Shown here: piece after piece, positions 17,918 to 26,456 of the stretch
How positions within the stretch are numbered: position 1 is the first letter of the stretch
Layout: every line of letters starts with the position of its first letter
Notes under the pieces: generated by a model
Told to the model about the DNA's origin: nothing
Database searches by the model: none
What the model saw: the letters and a program-made list of their open reading frames with translations, nothing else
Program-made: the position numbers and the translations under genes
DNA from: Pseudomonas extremaustralis
GTDB lineage: Bacteria > Pseudomonadota > Gammaproteobacteria > Pseudomonadales > Pseudomonadaceae
Direction: 5' to 3'
DNA: 64,000 bases
Assembly (NCBI RefSeq): GCF_900102035.1
Contig: NZ_LT629689.1
Span: forward strand, 4,835,001-4,899,000

Positions 17918-18949
17918 ATGCCGAACCTGACCCACTACATCCAGCGCGTCCTTGAACTGATGAAGCGCTATCCAGGGGTGATTGCACTCGGCGGGTTTAT
18001 CTCCGGTGTGTGCAGCTTCATTCTGGTGGACCGCCAGCAGGGCATGGCCAGCTGGATCGCGGTGATCATGTTGGTGAGCTGGTTGTGGCTGATGCTGGAA
18101 AACAGCTTCACCCAGCTGTTCACCAAGGTTTTCAAGCGCGAAATCCCCGAACCCCTGCTGCGTTACGCGACCCAGATGATCCACCAGGAAAGTCTGTTTT
18201 TTGTGTTGCCGTTCTTTTTCATCACCACCGCCTGGAACAGCGGCCAATCGATTTTCACCGGCTTGCTCGGCGCGGCCGCGCTGGTGTCGATCATCGACCC
18301 GCTCTACTACAAGTGGCTGGCGCCCAAGCGCTCGCTGTTTCTGGCGCTGCATACCCTGACCTTGTTCGCAGCGCTGCTCACCGCGCTGCCGATCATCCTG
18401 CACCTGACCACCGCCGAAAGTTACAAACTCGCCCTCGGCGTCGCCATGGTGCTGTCGATTCCGAGCCTGGCGGTGAGCTTGCCGCTGCGTAGCCTCAAGG
18501 GCTGGGCCATGCTGCTGGGGGTCACAGCCACCATCGGCTGCGCCGGTTGGTTCCTGCGCAGTTGGGTGCCACCGGCCACCTTGTGGATGACCGAAGTGGC
18601 CATCAGCACCCAACTGCAAGACCGCACCCCTGGCGATGACCTCAAGGAAGTCAGCGCCAACCAGTTGCGCGGTGACGGGCTGTACGCCTACACCGCGATC
18701 AATGCCCCCCGCGGGTTGGATGAGCGGATCTACCACGTGTGGAAATTCAACGGCAACGAGGTCGACCGCATCGCCCTGGATATCCATGGCGGCCGTAAAG
18801 AGGGCTACCGCGCCTGGACTCACAAGCAGAACTTCCCAGGCGACCCGGTGGGGCGCTGGCAGGTTCAGGTATTGACGGAAGACGGGCAGGTGATCGGCGT
18901 CCTTCGCTTCAAAGTGACTGACGCAGCACAGACGGACAACCCAAAGTAG
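17918..18949 (+). CDS. DUF5924 family membrane protein with DUF2914 C-terminal domain
   Basis: A 343-residue protein. About seven or eight hydrophobic segments occupy residues 20-215; residues about 235-340 form a soluble DUF2914-like beta domain (IYHVWKFNGNEVDRIALDIHG and DPVGRWQVQVLTEDGQVIGVLRFKV). ATG 17918 gives the start MPNLTHYIQ; GTG 17906 in the same frame is an alternative. Function unknown. It lies between the M16 peptidase and the MCE operon, separated from each by 30-75 bp, so co-transcription is possible. Confidence 0.82.
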   Translation: MPNLTHYIQRVLELMKRYPGVIALGGFISGVCSFILVDRQQGMASWIAVIMLVSWLWLMLENSFTQLFTKVFKREIPEPLLRYATQMIHQESLFFVLPFFFITTAWNSGQSIFTGLLGAAALVSIIDPLYYKWLAPKRSLFLALHTLTLFAALLTALPIILHLTTAESYKLALGVAMVLSIPSLAVSLPLRSLKGWAMLLGVTATIGCAGWFLRSWVPPATLWMTEVAISTQLQDRTPGDDLKEVSANQLRGDGLYAYTAINAPRGLDERIYHVWKFNGNEVDRIALDIHGGRKEGYRAWTHKQNFPGDPVGRWQVQVLTEDGQVIGVLRFKVTDAAQTDNPK

Positions 18950-18976
18950 GCCGGATCGTGCTATTACGTAGGAATT

Positions 18977-20152
18977 GTGGATAGCCAGACAAGCTTGGAG
19001 CTTATGACCAGTAGTCCGACGGCCGGCGCCGCCCACCTCGATACGTCCACCGCTCCTCCGTTACTCAGGATTACGGGGGACTGGACGCTTGCCCACTACG
19101 CCAGCCTGAAGAAGCTGTCGGACAAGCTCGATGGAAAATACGACGCGGGCGCGCGCATCGACCTCAACGGCCTCGGCGCCCTGGATACTGCCGGTGCCTC
19201 GCTGCTGGTGGAACTGCTGGGACCGACCCGTATCGAGCAATCCGCCGAGCAGACCGATTGCAGCCTGTCCGCCGCCGACCGCGCCCTGCTCAAAACCGTC
19301 TATCGCTCACTCAATGATTTCTGCGTACCGGAGAAAGCGCCGGAAGAAGCCGCCGGCATCCAGTTGCTCGCGCGCATCGGCCGCGCCGTGGACGCCGTCT
19401 GGCAGGACAGTAAACAACTGCTGGGCTTTATCGGCCTGATCCTGGAGACCTTCGCCCGCAGCATTTTCCGGCCCAAGCGCTGGCGTGTGACGCCCATGGT
19501 CGCCCATATCGAGCAGACCGGCCTCGACGCCGCGCCCATCGTCGCCTTGCTGACCTTTCTGGTGGGCGCCGTGGTGGCATTTCTCGGCGCCACGGTGCTC
19601 AAGAGCTTTGGCGCGACGATTTTTACCGTGGACTTGGTAGCGTTTTCCTTCCTACGGGAATTCGGCGTTTTGCTGACGGCCATCCTGATCGCCGGCCGCA
19701 CCGCCAGTGCCTTTACCGCACAGATCGGCTCGATGAAGGCCAACGAAGAAATCGACGCCATCCGCACCCTGGGCCTGGACCCGATGGAGCTGCTGGTCTT
19801 GCCCCGCGTGCTGGCGCTGCTGGTGTCGCTGCCAATGCTGACATTCCTGGCAATGCTCTCGGGGATCGTCGGCGGCGGGGTAGTGTGCGCGCTGACCCTG
19901 GATATCTCGCCGGCGATGTTTCTCTCGCTGCTGCAATCGGACATTGGCGTGAAGCATTTCCTGGTGGGCATGGTGAAAGCACCGTTCTTCGCCTTCCTGA
20001 TCGCCGCCATCGGTTGCCTGGAAGGCTTCAAGGTCAGCGGCAGCGCCGAGTCGGTCGGTGCCCACACCACCTCCAGCGTGGTGCAATCGATCTTTGTGGT
20101 GATCGTGTTGGACGCCGTCGCCGCGCTGTTCTTCATGGAGATGAGCTGGTGA
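18977..20152 (+). CDS. MlaE-family lipid ABC transporter permease with N-terminal STAS domain
   Basis: A 391-residue fusion. Residues about 25-130 are a STAS-like domain (RIDLNGLGALDTAGASLLVELL), and 150-390 are the MlaE permease, with VEFLGATVL-like helices, AGRTASAFTAQIGSMKANEEIDAIRTLGLDPMELL and PRVLALLVSLPML. The STAS domain replaces the separate MlaB subunit of the classical Mla system. GTG 18977 is taken as start; ATG 19004 is an in-frame alternative. The stop overlaps the next GTG, so it is coupled to the ATPase gene. Confidence 0.87.
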   Translation: MDSQTSLELMTSSPTAGAAHLDTSTAPPLLRITGDWTLAHYASLKKLSDKLDGKYDAGARIDLNGLGALDTAGASLLVELLGPTRIEQSAEQTDCSLSAADRALLKTVYRSLNDFCVPEKAPEEAAGIQLLARIGRAVDAVWQDSKQLLGFIGLILETFARSIFRPKRWRVTPMVAHIEQTGLDAAPIVALLTFLVGAVVAFLGATVLKSFGATIFTVDLVAFSFLREFGVLLTAILIAGRTASAFTAQIGSMKANEEIDAIRTLGLDPMELLVLPRVLALLVSLPMLTFLAMLSGIVGGGVVCALTLDISPAMFLSLLQSDIGVKHFLVGMVKAPFFAFLIAAIGCLEGFKVSGSAESVGAHTTSSVVQSIFVVIVLDAVAALFFMEMSW

Positions 20153-20952
20153 GCCGCCTGCCCCGAGCGCCCAGCGAGGCGGTGATCGAGGTGCGTGGAC
20201 TGTGCAACCGCTTTGGCAGCCAGAGCGTGCACGAGAACCTCGACCTGGATTTGTACAAGGGTGAGATCCTCGCGGTGGTCGGCGGCTCCGGCAGCGGCAA
20301 GTCGGTGCTGTTGCGCAGCATCGTCGGCCTGCGCCGGCCCAGCGCGGGCGAGGTGCGGGTGTTCGGCAAGAACCTGTCGAACCTGCCGGAGCAGGAGCGC
20401 TCCCTGGTGGAACGACGCTTTGGCGTGCTGTTCCAGAAGGGCGCGCTGTTTTCCTCGCTGACCGTGACCGAAAACGTCGCACTGCCGCTGATCGAACACG
20501 CCGGCCTGAGCCGCGCCGACGCCGAGCACCTGGCCGCGGTCAAGCTGGCCCTGGCCGGGTTGCCGCTGTCGGCAGCCGACAAATACCCGGCGTCGCTGTC
20601 CGGCGGCATGATCAAGCGCGCCGCCCTGGCCCGCGCGTTGGCGCTGGACCCGGACATCCTGTTTCTGGATGAACCCACCGCCGGCCTCGATCCGATCGGC
20701 GCGGCGCAATTCGACCAACTGATCCTGACCCTGCGCGACGCGCTGGGTTTGAGCGTGTTCCTGGTCACCCATGACCTGGACACGCTGTACACCATCACCG
20801 ACCGCGTGGCGGTGCTGTCGCAGAAGAAAGTGCTGGTGGCCGACGCCATCGATGTCGTCTCGGAAACCGACGACGCCTGGATTCACGAATACTTCCACGG
20901 CCCCCGTGGCCGCGCGGCATTGGATGCCGCTCAATCGCTCAACGAGGTATGA
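20149..20952 (+). CDS. MlaF-family ABC transporter ATP-binding protein
   Basis: A 267-residue ATPase with Walker A GGSGSGKS, Q-loop region FGVLFQKGALFSSLTVTENVALPL (the MlaF-type sequence), signature LSGGMIKRAALARAL, Walker B DILFLDEPTAGLDPIGA and the switch His in VTHDLDTL. GTG 20149 overlaps the permease stop (GTGA) and gives the normal N-terminus; a longer frame upstream is only antisense-like extension through the permease gene. It powers phospholipid or other lipid movement across the envelope. Confidence 0.92.
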   Translation: MSRLPRAPSEAVIEVRGLCNRFGSQSVHENLDLDLYKGEILAVVGGSGSGKSVLLRSIVGLRRPSAGEVRVFGKNLSNLPEQERSLVERRFGVLFQKGALFSSLTVTENVALPLIEHAGLSRADAEHLAAVKLALAGLPLSAADKYPASLSGGMIKRAALARALALDPDILFLDEPTAGLDPIGAAQFDQLILTLRDALGLSVFLVTHDLDTLYTITDRVAVLSQKKVLVADAIDVVSETDDAWIHEYFHGPRGRAALDAAQSLNEV

Positions 20953-20953
20953 C

Positions 20954-21892
20954 ATGGAAACCCGAGCCCATCATGTGATGATCGGTTTGTTCAGCGTGAT
21001 CGTGGTGGTCGGCGCGATGCTGTTTGGCCTGTGGCTGGCCAAGTCCAGCGTCGACACGGCCTTCCAGGATTACGAAGTGATCTTCAACGAAGCGGTCAGC
21101 GGCCTGTCCCAAGGCAGCTCCGTGCAATACAGCGGGATCAAGGTCGGCGATGTGATCAGCCTGAGCCTGGACCCCAAGGACCCGCGCCGCGTGCTCGCAC
21201 GCATCCGCCTCTCCGGCCAGACACCGATCAAGGAAGACACCCAGGCCAAGCTGGCCCTGACCGGCATCACCGGTACGTCGATCATCCAGCTCAGCGGAGG
21301 TACGCCGCAAAGCCCGAAACTCAAGGGTAAGGACGGGGCACTGCCGCAAATCATCGCCTCGCCATCACCCATCGCGCGCCTGCTCAATAACAGCAATGAC
21401 CTGATGACCAGCGTCAACCTGCTGCTGCACAACGCCAACGAGATGTTCTCCCCGCAGAATGTCGAACGTCTGAGCAACACCCTGGACCACCTGGAACAGA
21501 CCACTGGCGCCATCGCCGACCAGCGCGGCGATATCAAGGTGGTGATGCAACAACTGATGCAGGTGAGCAAACAGGCCGGTGCCGCCCTGGAACAGACCAC
21601 CGCGCTGATGCGCAATGCCAATGGCCTGCTCAGCGATCAAGGCAAGCAAGTGTTCGGCAGCGCCGAGCAAGCGATGAAATCCCTCGAGCAAAGCACCGCA
21701 ACCATCAACACCTTGCTGACCAACAACAAGGACTCGGTGAACAGCGGCATGCAGGGCCTCAACGAACTGGCGCCGGCCGTGCGCGAACTGCGCGAAACCC
21801 TCGGCTCGCTGCGCGCCATCTCTCGCCGCCTGGAAGCCAACCCCAGCGGTTACCTGCTGGGCAGCGACAAGAACAAGGAGTTCACGCCATGA
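20954..21892 (+). CDS. MlaD/MCE-domain substrate-binding protein
   Basis: A 312-residue protein with one N-terminal transmembrane helix (about residues 10-30) and an MCE domain (about 40-120: YEVIFNEAVSGLSQGSSVQYSGIKVGDV, then KLALTGITGTSIIQLSGG). The C-terminal 180 residues are helical and probably coiled-coil, which is longer than classical MlaD and like PqiB/Yeb-type lipid conduits. It starts one nt after the ATPase gene and overlaps the lipoprotein gene by ATGA. Confidence 0.9.
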   Translation: METRAHHVMIGLFSVIVVVGAMLFGLWLAKSSVDTAFQDYEVIFNEAVSGLSQGSSVQYSGIKVGDVISLSLDPKDPRRVLARIRLSGQTPIKEDTQAKLALTGITGTSIIQLSGGTPQSPKLKGKDGALPQIIASPSPIARLLNNSNDLMTSVNLLLHNANEMFSPQNVERLSNTLDHLEQTTGAIADQRGDIKVVMQQLMQVSKQAGAALEQTTALMRNANGLLSDQGKQVFGSAEQAMKSLEQSTATINTLLTNNKDSVNSGMQGLNELAPAVRELRETLGSLRAISRRLEANPSGYLLGSDKNKEFTP

Positions 21893-22503
21893 AGCGTGCT
21901 TACCGACTGATTGCCCCTGTGGCGCTGGCGGCGCTGGTCAGCGCCTGCTCGATCTTGCCCAAAGCCGAGCCCTCGGACGTATACCGCCTGGCGTCCGCCC
22001 AGACGACCAGCCAGGCCACGCCAGTGACCTGGTCGCTGCGCGTCAACAAACCCCAGACCAGTGAGTTTCTCGACAGCCCGCGTATCGCCGTGGTGCCCAA
22101 TGGCGACCTGATCAGCAGCTACGCCAGCTCGCGCTGGAGCGATCCGGCGCCGGTGCTGCTGCGCAACCGCTTCATGGATGGCTTCCAACGCGATGGCCGG
22201 GTGACGCTGCTGAGTACCGACGACACCAATCTGCAGGCCGACTATGAGTTGGGCGGACAATTGCAGGCGTTCCAGAGTGAATACCGGGGTAATGCGCTGG
22301 AGGTGGTGATTCGCCTGGATGCACGCCTGGTACGTGGGCGCGATCAGCGCATCGTGGCCAGCCGACGCTTTGAAATTCGCCAACCGGTGAGCGATACCAA
22401 AGTCCCGGCGGTCGTGACCGGGTTTGGGCAGGCAGGGGATCAGTTGAATAAACAGGTAGTGGATTGGGTGGTGGCGCAAGGCAACAGTGCGTCGAAGGGC
22501 TAG
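21889..22503 (+). CDS. ABC-type transport auxiliary lipoprotein (PqiC-like)
   Basis: A 204-residue outer-membrane-type lipoprotein with lipobox LVSAC at about residue 20 and the auxiliary-component fold signature YRLAS near the start, with QASDPAPVLLRNRFMDGF-like and LGGQLQAFQSEYRGNALEVVIRLDARLV in the centre. In this gene order it is the partner of the MCE protein, probably anchoring the conduit at the outer membrane. There is no MlaC-type periplasmic carrier in the operon. Confidence 0.87.
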   Translation: MKRAYRLIAPVALAALVSACSILPKAEPSDVYRLASAQTTSQATPVTWSLRVNKPQTSEFLDSPRIAVVPNGDLISSYASSRWSDPAPVLLRNRFMDGFQRDGRVTLLSTDDTNLQADYELGGQLQAFQSEYRGNALEVVIRLDARLVRGRDQRIVASRRFEIRQPVSDTKVPAVVTGFGQAGDQLNKQVVDWVVAQGNSASKG

Positions 22504-22509
22504 GGCCTC

Positions 22510-22591
22510 ATCGGGAGCAAGCCCCCTACCACAGTTGAGCGTATTCATCCTGACGGAATGCGCTCAAGTGTGGGGGGGCTTGCTCCCGATA
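22510..22591. repeat. REPIN (type B) at a convergent gene junction
   Basis: ATCGGGAGCAAGCCCCC (22510-22526) and the inverted GGGGGGGCTTGCTCCCGAT (22572-22590) fold into a long hairpin between the lipoprotein gene and the opposing SpmAB-like gene. It may serve both as terminators. Confidence 0.75.
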
Positions 22592-22603
22592 GCCTTCCAA
22601 GCC

Positions 22604-23833
22604 TTAACCAAAGAACCAGTAACACACCGAAATCGCCGCCACCACACCGGCAAATTCCGCCAGCAACGCACACCCCACCGCATGCCGCGCGCGCTGAATG
22701 CCCACCGAGCCGAAATACACCGCCAACACATAGAAGGTGGTCTCGGTACTGCCCTGAACCGTCGCCGCCACCAGCGCCGGAAAGCTGTCGACGCCCTGGG
22801 TCTGCATGGTCTCGATCAACATCGCCCGCGCCGCACTGCCAGAGAATGGCTTGACCATCGCGGTCGGCAGCGCGTCGACGAAGCGCGTGTCCAGGCCGGT
22901 CCAGGCCACCACATGGCGAATGCCTTCGAGGCCGAAATCCAGCGCCCCGGATGCACGCAACACGCCCACGGCACACAACATCGCCACCAGATAGGGCAGC
23001 AGGTTCTTGGCGACATCGAAGCCTTCTTTGGCACCTTCGACAAAGGCCTCGTACACCTTGACCTTGCGCAACGCGCCGATCAGCAGGAACACCATGATCA
23101 GCCCGAACAGCGTGAGGTTGCCGAGGATCGACGACAGCCCGGCCAGCGCAGTCGCCGACAGAGTCGCCAGCAGCGCCATGAACCCACCGAGCACCAGTGC
23201 CCCCGGAATCAGGTACGCCAGCACCACCGGGTCCCACAGCCGCAGGCGCTGCATCACCGCCACCGACAGCAAGCCCGTCAGGGTCGACGCGCTGGTGGCC
23301 AGCAGGATCGGCAGGAACACCAACGTCGGATCAGCCGCACCTTGCTGGGCGCGGTACATAAAGATGGTTACCGGCAACAGCGTCAGCGAAGACGCGTTGA
23401 GCACCAGAAACAGAATCTGCGCGTTACTGGCGGTGTTGGGGATCGGGTTGAGTTCCTGCAGCGCTTTCATGGCCTTCAAACCGATGGGCGTGGCGGCGTT
23501 ATCCAAGCCCAGGCCGTTGGCCGCGAAGTTGAGAGTAATCAGGCCGATGGCGGGGTGGCCGGCGGGCACTTCCGGCATCAGGCGACGGAACAAGGGGCCA
23601 AGCGCCTTGGCCAGCCATCCGACGATCCCGGCCTTCTCGGCGATGCGCAAAAAGCCCAGCCATAGCGTCAGGGTGCCGAACAGCAGCACCATCACTTCCA
23701 CCGACAATTTGGCCATGGCGAAAATACTCTCCACCATTGCCGCGAAAATCCCAGCGTTACCGCCAACCAGCCATTGCGCCAGTGCTGACACCATTGCCAC
23801 GACAAAGAAGCCAAGCCACAGGCCATTGAGCAT
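22604..23833 (-). CDS. SpmA-SpmB fused nucleoside-recognition-domain membrane protein
   Basis: A 409-residue integral membrane protein with two Gate/nucleoside-recognition domains in one chain. The SpmA-like half holds GLDNAATPIGLKAMKALQELNP and TASNAQILFLVLNASSLTLLP; the SpmB-like half holds GAKEGFDVAKNLLPYLVAMLCAVGVLR and STETTFYVLAVYFGSVG. In Bacillus these are two genes needed for spore dehydration; in non-sporulating Pseudomonas the fused form is common and its role is unknown, probably transport. Confidence 0.87.
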   Translation of the reverse strand: MLNGLWLGFFVVAMVSALAQWLVGGNAGIFAAMVESIFAMAKLSVEVMVLLFGTLTLWLGFLRIAEKAGIVGWLAKALGPLFRRLMPEVPAGHPAIGLITLNFAANGLGLDNAATPIGLKAMKALQELNPIPNTASNAQILFLVLNASSLTLLPVTIFMYRAQQGAADPTLVFLPILLATSASTLTGLLSVAVMQRLRLWDPVVLAYLIPGALVLGGFMALLATLSATALAGLSSILGNLTLFGLIMVFLLIGALRKVKVYEAFVEGAKEGFDVAKNLLPYLVAMLCAVGVLRASGALDFGLEGIRHVVAWTGLDTRFVDALPTAMVKPFSGSAARAMLIETMQTQGVDSFPALVAATVQGSTETTFYVLAVYFGSVGIQRARHAVGCALLAEFAGVVAAISVCYWFFG

Positions 23834-23886
23834 CAGTTGAATCCCCCGAAAGATGGGCCGAATGATAGCGGGGTCGGCAGAAACGA

Positions 23887-23911
23887 CAAACCCCGGATTT
23901 CCCGGGGTTTG
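23887..23911 (-). terminator. Terminator after gltP
   Basis: CAAACCCCGG and CCGGGGTTTG pair perfectly with a short GATTTC-type loop, 18 nt beyond the gltP stop, followed on the minus strand by a T-rich GTCGTTTC. Confidence 0.7.
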
Positions 23912-23928
23912 TTCGCATCACGCCAGCA

Positions 23929-25260
23929 TCAGCCGCGGCTGGTCTCACCGACCGGCAGCGCTTCCTTGCTGCGCCAGTGCGGCAGGGAGTTCCAGTAGCG
24001 CTCGCCCTTGGCGTCGTCGTACATGCCTTCCCAACGGGAGATGATCAACACTGCCAGGGCGTTGCCGATTACATTGAGTGCGGTACGCGCCATGTCCATG
24101 ATGCGGTCGACACCGGCGATGAACGCCAGGCCTTCCAGCGGAATGCCCACGCTGCCCAGGGTAGCCAGCAGCACCACGAAAGACACGCCCGGCACACCAG
24201 CGATGCCTTTGGAGGTGACCATCAAGGTCAGCACCAGCATCAGTTGCTGACCGATCGACAGGTCGATGCCATACAACTGAGCGATAAAGATCGCGGCGAT
24301 GCTCTGGTACAGGGTCGAACCGTCGAGATTGAACGAGTAACCGGTCGGTACCACAAAGCTGCAAATGGCCTTCGGCGCACCGTAGGCTTCCATCTTCTCG
24401 ATCACACGCGGCAGCACGGTTTCGGAACTGGCGGTGGAATAGGCCAGCACCAGCTCATCCTTGAAGATGCGCATCAGCTTGATCACCGAGAAGCCGAACA
24501 GGCGGGCGATCAGGCCCAGGACCACAAAAGCGAAGAACAGGATCGCGACGTAAACCAGGATCACCAGCTTGGCCAGCGGCAGCAAGGAGGCGAAGCCGAA
24601 GTTGGCGACGGTCACCGCGATCAGCGCGAACACACCGATAGGCGCGTACTTCATGATCATGTGGGTGACTTTGAACATGCTTTCGGACACGCCCTGGAAC
24701 ATCGTCACCAGCGGTTCGCGCAGCTCGGGCTTGAGGCTCGACAGGCCGAGGCCGAACAGCACGGAGAAGAAAATGATCGGCAGCATCTCGCCACGGGCGA
24801 CGGCGGCAAAGATGTTCGACGGAATCAGGTTGAGGATGGTCTGGACGAACGCATGCTCATGTTGCACTTCCGCCGCGGTCGCCTGGTACTTGGAAATGTC
24901 CACGGTACCCAGGGTACTCATGTCGATACCGGTACCCGGATGGAAGAAGTTGGCCAACAACAGGCCGACCACGATCGCGATGGTGGTGACGATTTCGAAG
25001 TAAAGGATGGTTTTGACGCCGATGCGCCCGAGCTTTTTCGCGTCGCCCACGCCGGCAATACCAACGATCAGCGAGGAAATCACAATCGGGATCACGATCA
25101 TCTTGATCAGGCGGATAAAGATATCGCCCGCGGGCTGCAACACATTGCTGATCCACCAGGCCTTTTCAGCACTGAAATGGTTGAGCACTGCCCCGATTGC
25201 GATCCCCAACACCAAACCGATGAGGATCTGCCAGGCGAGGCTTAGCTTTGCCTTCTTCAT
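23929..25260 (-). CDS. gltP: Dicarboxylate/amino acid:cation symporter (glutamate/aspartate:proton type)
   Basis: A 443-residue secondary transporter of the DAACS family. It has the re-entrant loop sequence AYSTASSETVLPRVIEKME, the TM7 segment PTGYSFNLDGSTLYQSIAAIFIAQ and GVDRIMDMARTALNVIGNALAVLIISRWEG, which supply the substrate and cation sites. The length and sequence fit GltP; the neighbourhood (next to ivy and algB) matches the gltP location in Pseudomonas. ATG 25260 is preceded by a GTAAGGGTAATGAC site. Substrate assignment is by homology. Confidence 0.93.
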   Translation of the reverse strand: MKKAKLSLAWQILIGLVLGIAIGAVLNHFSAEKAWWISNVLQPAGDIFIRLIKMIVIPIVISSLIVGIAGVGDAKKLGRIGVKTILYFEIVTTIAIVVGLLLANFFHPGTGIDMSTLGTVDISKYQATAAEVQHEHAFVQTILNLIPSNIFAAVARGEMLPIIFFSVLFGLGLSSLKPELREPLVTMFQGVSESMFKVTHMIMKYAPIGVFALIAVTVANFGFASLLPLAKLVILVYVAILFFAFVVLGLIARLFGFSVIKLMRIFKDELVLAYSTASSETVLPRVIEKMEAYGAPKAICSFVVPTGYSFNLDGSTLYQSIAAIFIAQLYGIDLSIGQQLMLVLTLMVTSKGIAGVPGVSFVVLLATLGSVGIPLEGLAFIAGVDRIMDMARTALNVIGNALAVLIISRWEGMYDDAKGERYWNSLPHWRSKEALPVGETSRG

Positions 25261-25989
25261 GTCATTACCCTTACTTCAAGTGGACCTAAGGCAAATGCGC
25301 CAGCTGCAACGCTCGTAAGCGAAAAAGTGTGTGCATCTGCCTCCATGGAAGGTCACCGCAGCGTGGCCGAAATGGCTTACTGGCAGGCGAAAAAAGGCGC
25401 AACTATTCCCATGCAAGGGAGCGACGTCTAATGCCGTAAACGCCTACCCTATGCCGAATCGGCATGAGTTTTTTTGATAATAACTGTCCGAATGGTCAGT
25501 TCAAATGCGACATTTTGCCTGGCAGAAATGCCGTTAACCGGCCATTTCAGGCTTTCGCAGAGATTTTGTGGGACTTCGGGCCATTGGCAGAAATGTCTGG
25601 CAATTCAGGGCCATGGCGTCAGAAATGTCCTATGGCGCGGACAAAACTTTCTCGATAGATGGTCGCGTGGACACACCAGGTAATGGTTGTGAACGTGCGA
25701 AAAGCCAATTCTGGACTAAGAGCGGCATAAAAGGCGGGAGGGTAATTTCATAAGCCCGCCGCAAGTTCAGCAAGCTTGAGGACTTGTGAACTTGCGTCGC
25801 AGCTTTTTGCCTGACCCGGCCCTTGCGCAGGTACTCCCTGTACCCGTAGGTCACGCCGATCCCGATTGATCAGAGCAACCCGGCCCCCTGGTCATGCATC
25901 ACCCTTGGCGAGCGATGCAGACAGAAAGAAGCGAGGGGCTTCTTTCTATAGAAGCAGGTGCCGTTGATGACAGACGTATCAGACGGCAC
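25261..25989. other. Long noncoding block between gltP and ivy, with palindromes and repeats
   Basis: This 730-bp stretch has no frame that looks like a gene. It holds a palindrome ATGCCGA-A-TCGGCAT (25451-25465), three copies of a CAGAAATG motif (25523-25530, 25588-25595, and 25620-25627, the first two as GGCAGAAATG), and a stem GCAAGTTC (25761-25768) with GAACTTGC (25788-25795) that extends inward with CAAG/CTTG. The gltP promoter must be in its left end. The rest may encode a structured RNA or be a decayed insertion; I cannot decide which. Confidence 0.4.
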
Positions 25990-25991
25990 CT
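25923..25991 (-). terminator. Two consecutive hairpins downstream of ivy
   Basis: ACGGCACCT (25983-25991) pairs with AGGTGCCGT (25956-25964) and overlaps the ivy stop codon. Next is a perfect 10-bp stem AGAAAGAAGC (25923-25932) with GCTTCTTTCT (25938-25947) and a 5-nt loop. Neither has a long T run, but together they probably end the ivy transcript. Confidence 0.6.
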
Positions 25992-26454
25992 AGTACCAAT
26001 TCGGATCTTTCTTCAGTTGCTCCATCAGCAACTTCTGCATGCCTTCGTCCGGCTTACCGATAAAACGGTAATCGGCGTGCCGCGTGGGCGACTTGTCCGC
26101 CGGCAATCCCGCAGGAACTTCCACCAACATGGCGTAGGCATCTTCCTTGTCGAAGCTGAAGGCGACGATCAGGCGCTTGTTCAGGCACGTGTCGGCAGTC
26201 TCGCAGAGTGGCCCGACCAAATACTTGTCGCCATCTTCTTCCACGGCATTCATTTGCTCGGCCGTACCCGACAGGTTCATCACCCATTCCGGCAGGCGCT
26301 CTTCTTTCTTCACCACGCCTTGCCAGGTCTCGCGGTATTGCGGGTCCGCACTGAGCAGTTCGTTGGCCCGCGATTGGCCGTCGTTGGCGGCCATCGCCAG
26401 ACCGCTGCCGCCCACAAGCAGGGCGGCAACCATGGCTTTAAAGGAAGGGGTCAT
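25990..26454 (-). CDS. Ivy-family (inhibitor of vertebrate lysozyme) periplasmic protein
   Basis: A 154-residue exported protein; signal peptide cut likely after AMA at about residue 22. The core YRETWQGVVKKEERLPEWVMNLSG and KYLVGPLCETADTCLNKRLIVAFSFDK matches Ivy, a periplasmic inhibitor of C-type lysozyme. The loop between Cys84 and Cys90 reads CETADTC, whereas the canonical inhibitory loop is CKPHDC with an essential His, so this member has lost that His and may not inhibit lysozyme in the usual way. It begins 2 nt after the DUF1328 stop, so they form an operon. In P. aeruginosa an Ivy homologue sits at the same place. Confidence 0.85.
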   Translation of the reverse strand: MTPSFKAMVAALLVGGSGLAMAANDGQSRANELLSADPQYRETWQGVVKKEERLPEWVMNLSGTAEQMNAVEEDGDKYLVGPLCETADTCLNKRLIVAFSFDKEDAYAMLVEVPAGLPADKSPTRHADYRFIGKPDEGMQKLLMEQLKKDPNWY

Positions 26455-26456
26455 GT

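Noticed and set aside
25261..25460. Possible sigma-54 promoter for gltP (CTGGCGCATTTGCC on the minus strand)
   Set aside because: GG and GC are 7 nt apart, not 10, so the element cannot be a -24/-12 promoter.
25464..25854. Short frames on both strands in the gltP-ivy gap (64 and 74 codons)
   Set aside because: No ribosome sites, no signal or membrane pattern, and they run across hairpins and repeats; I keep the region as noncoding.
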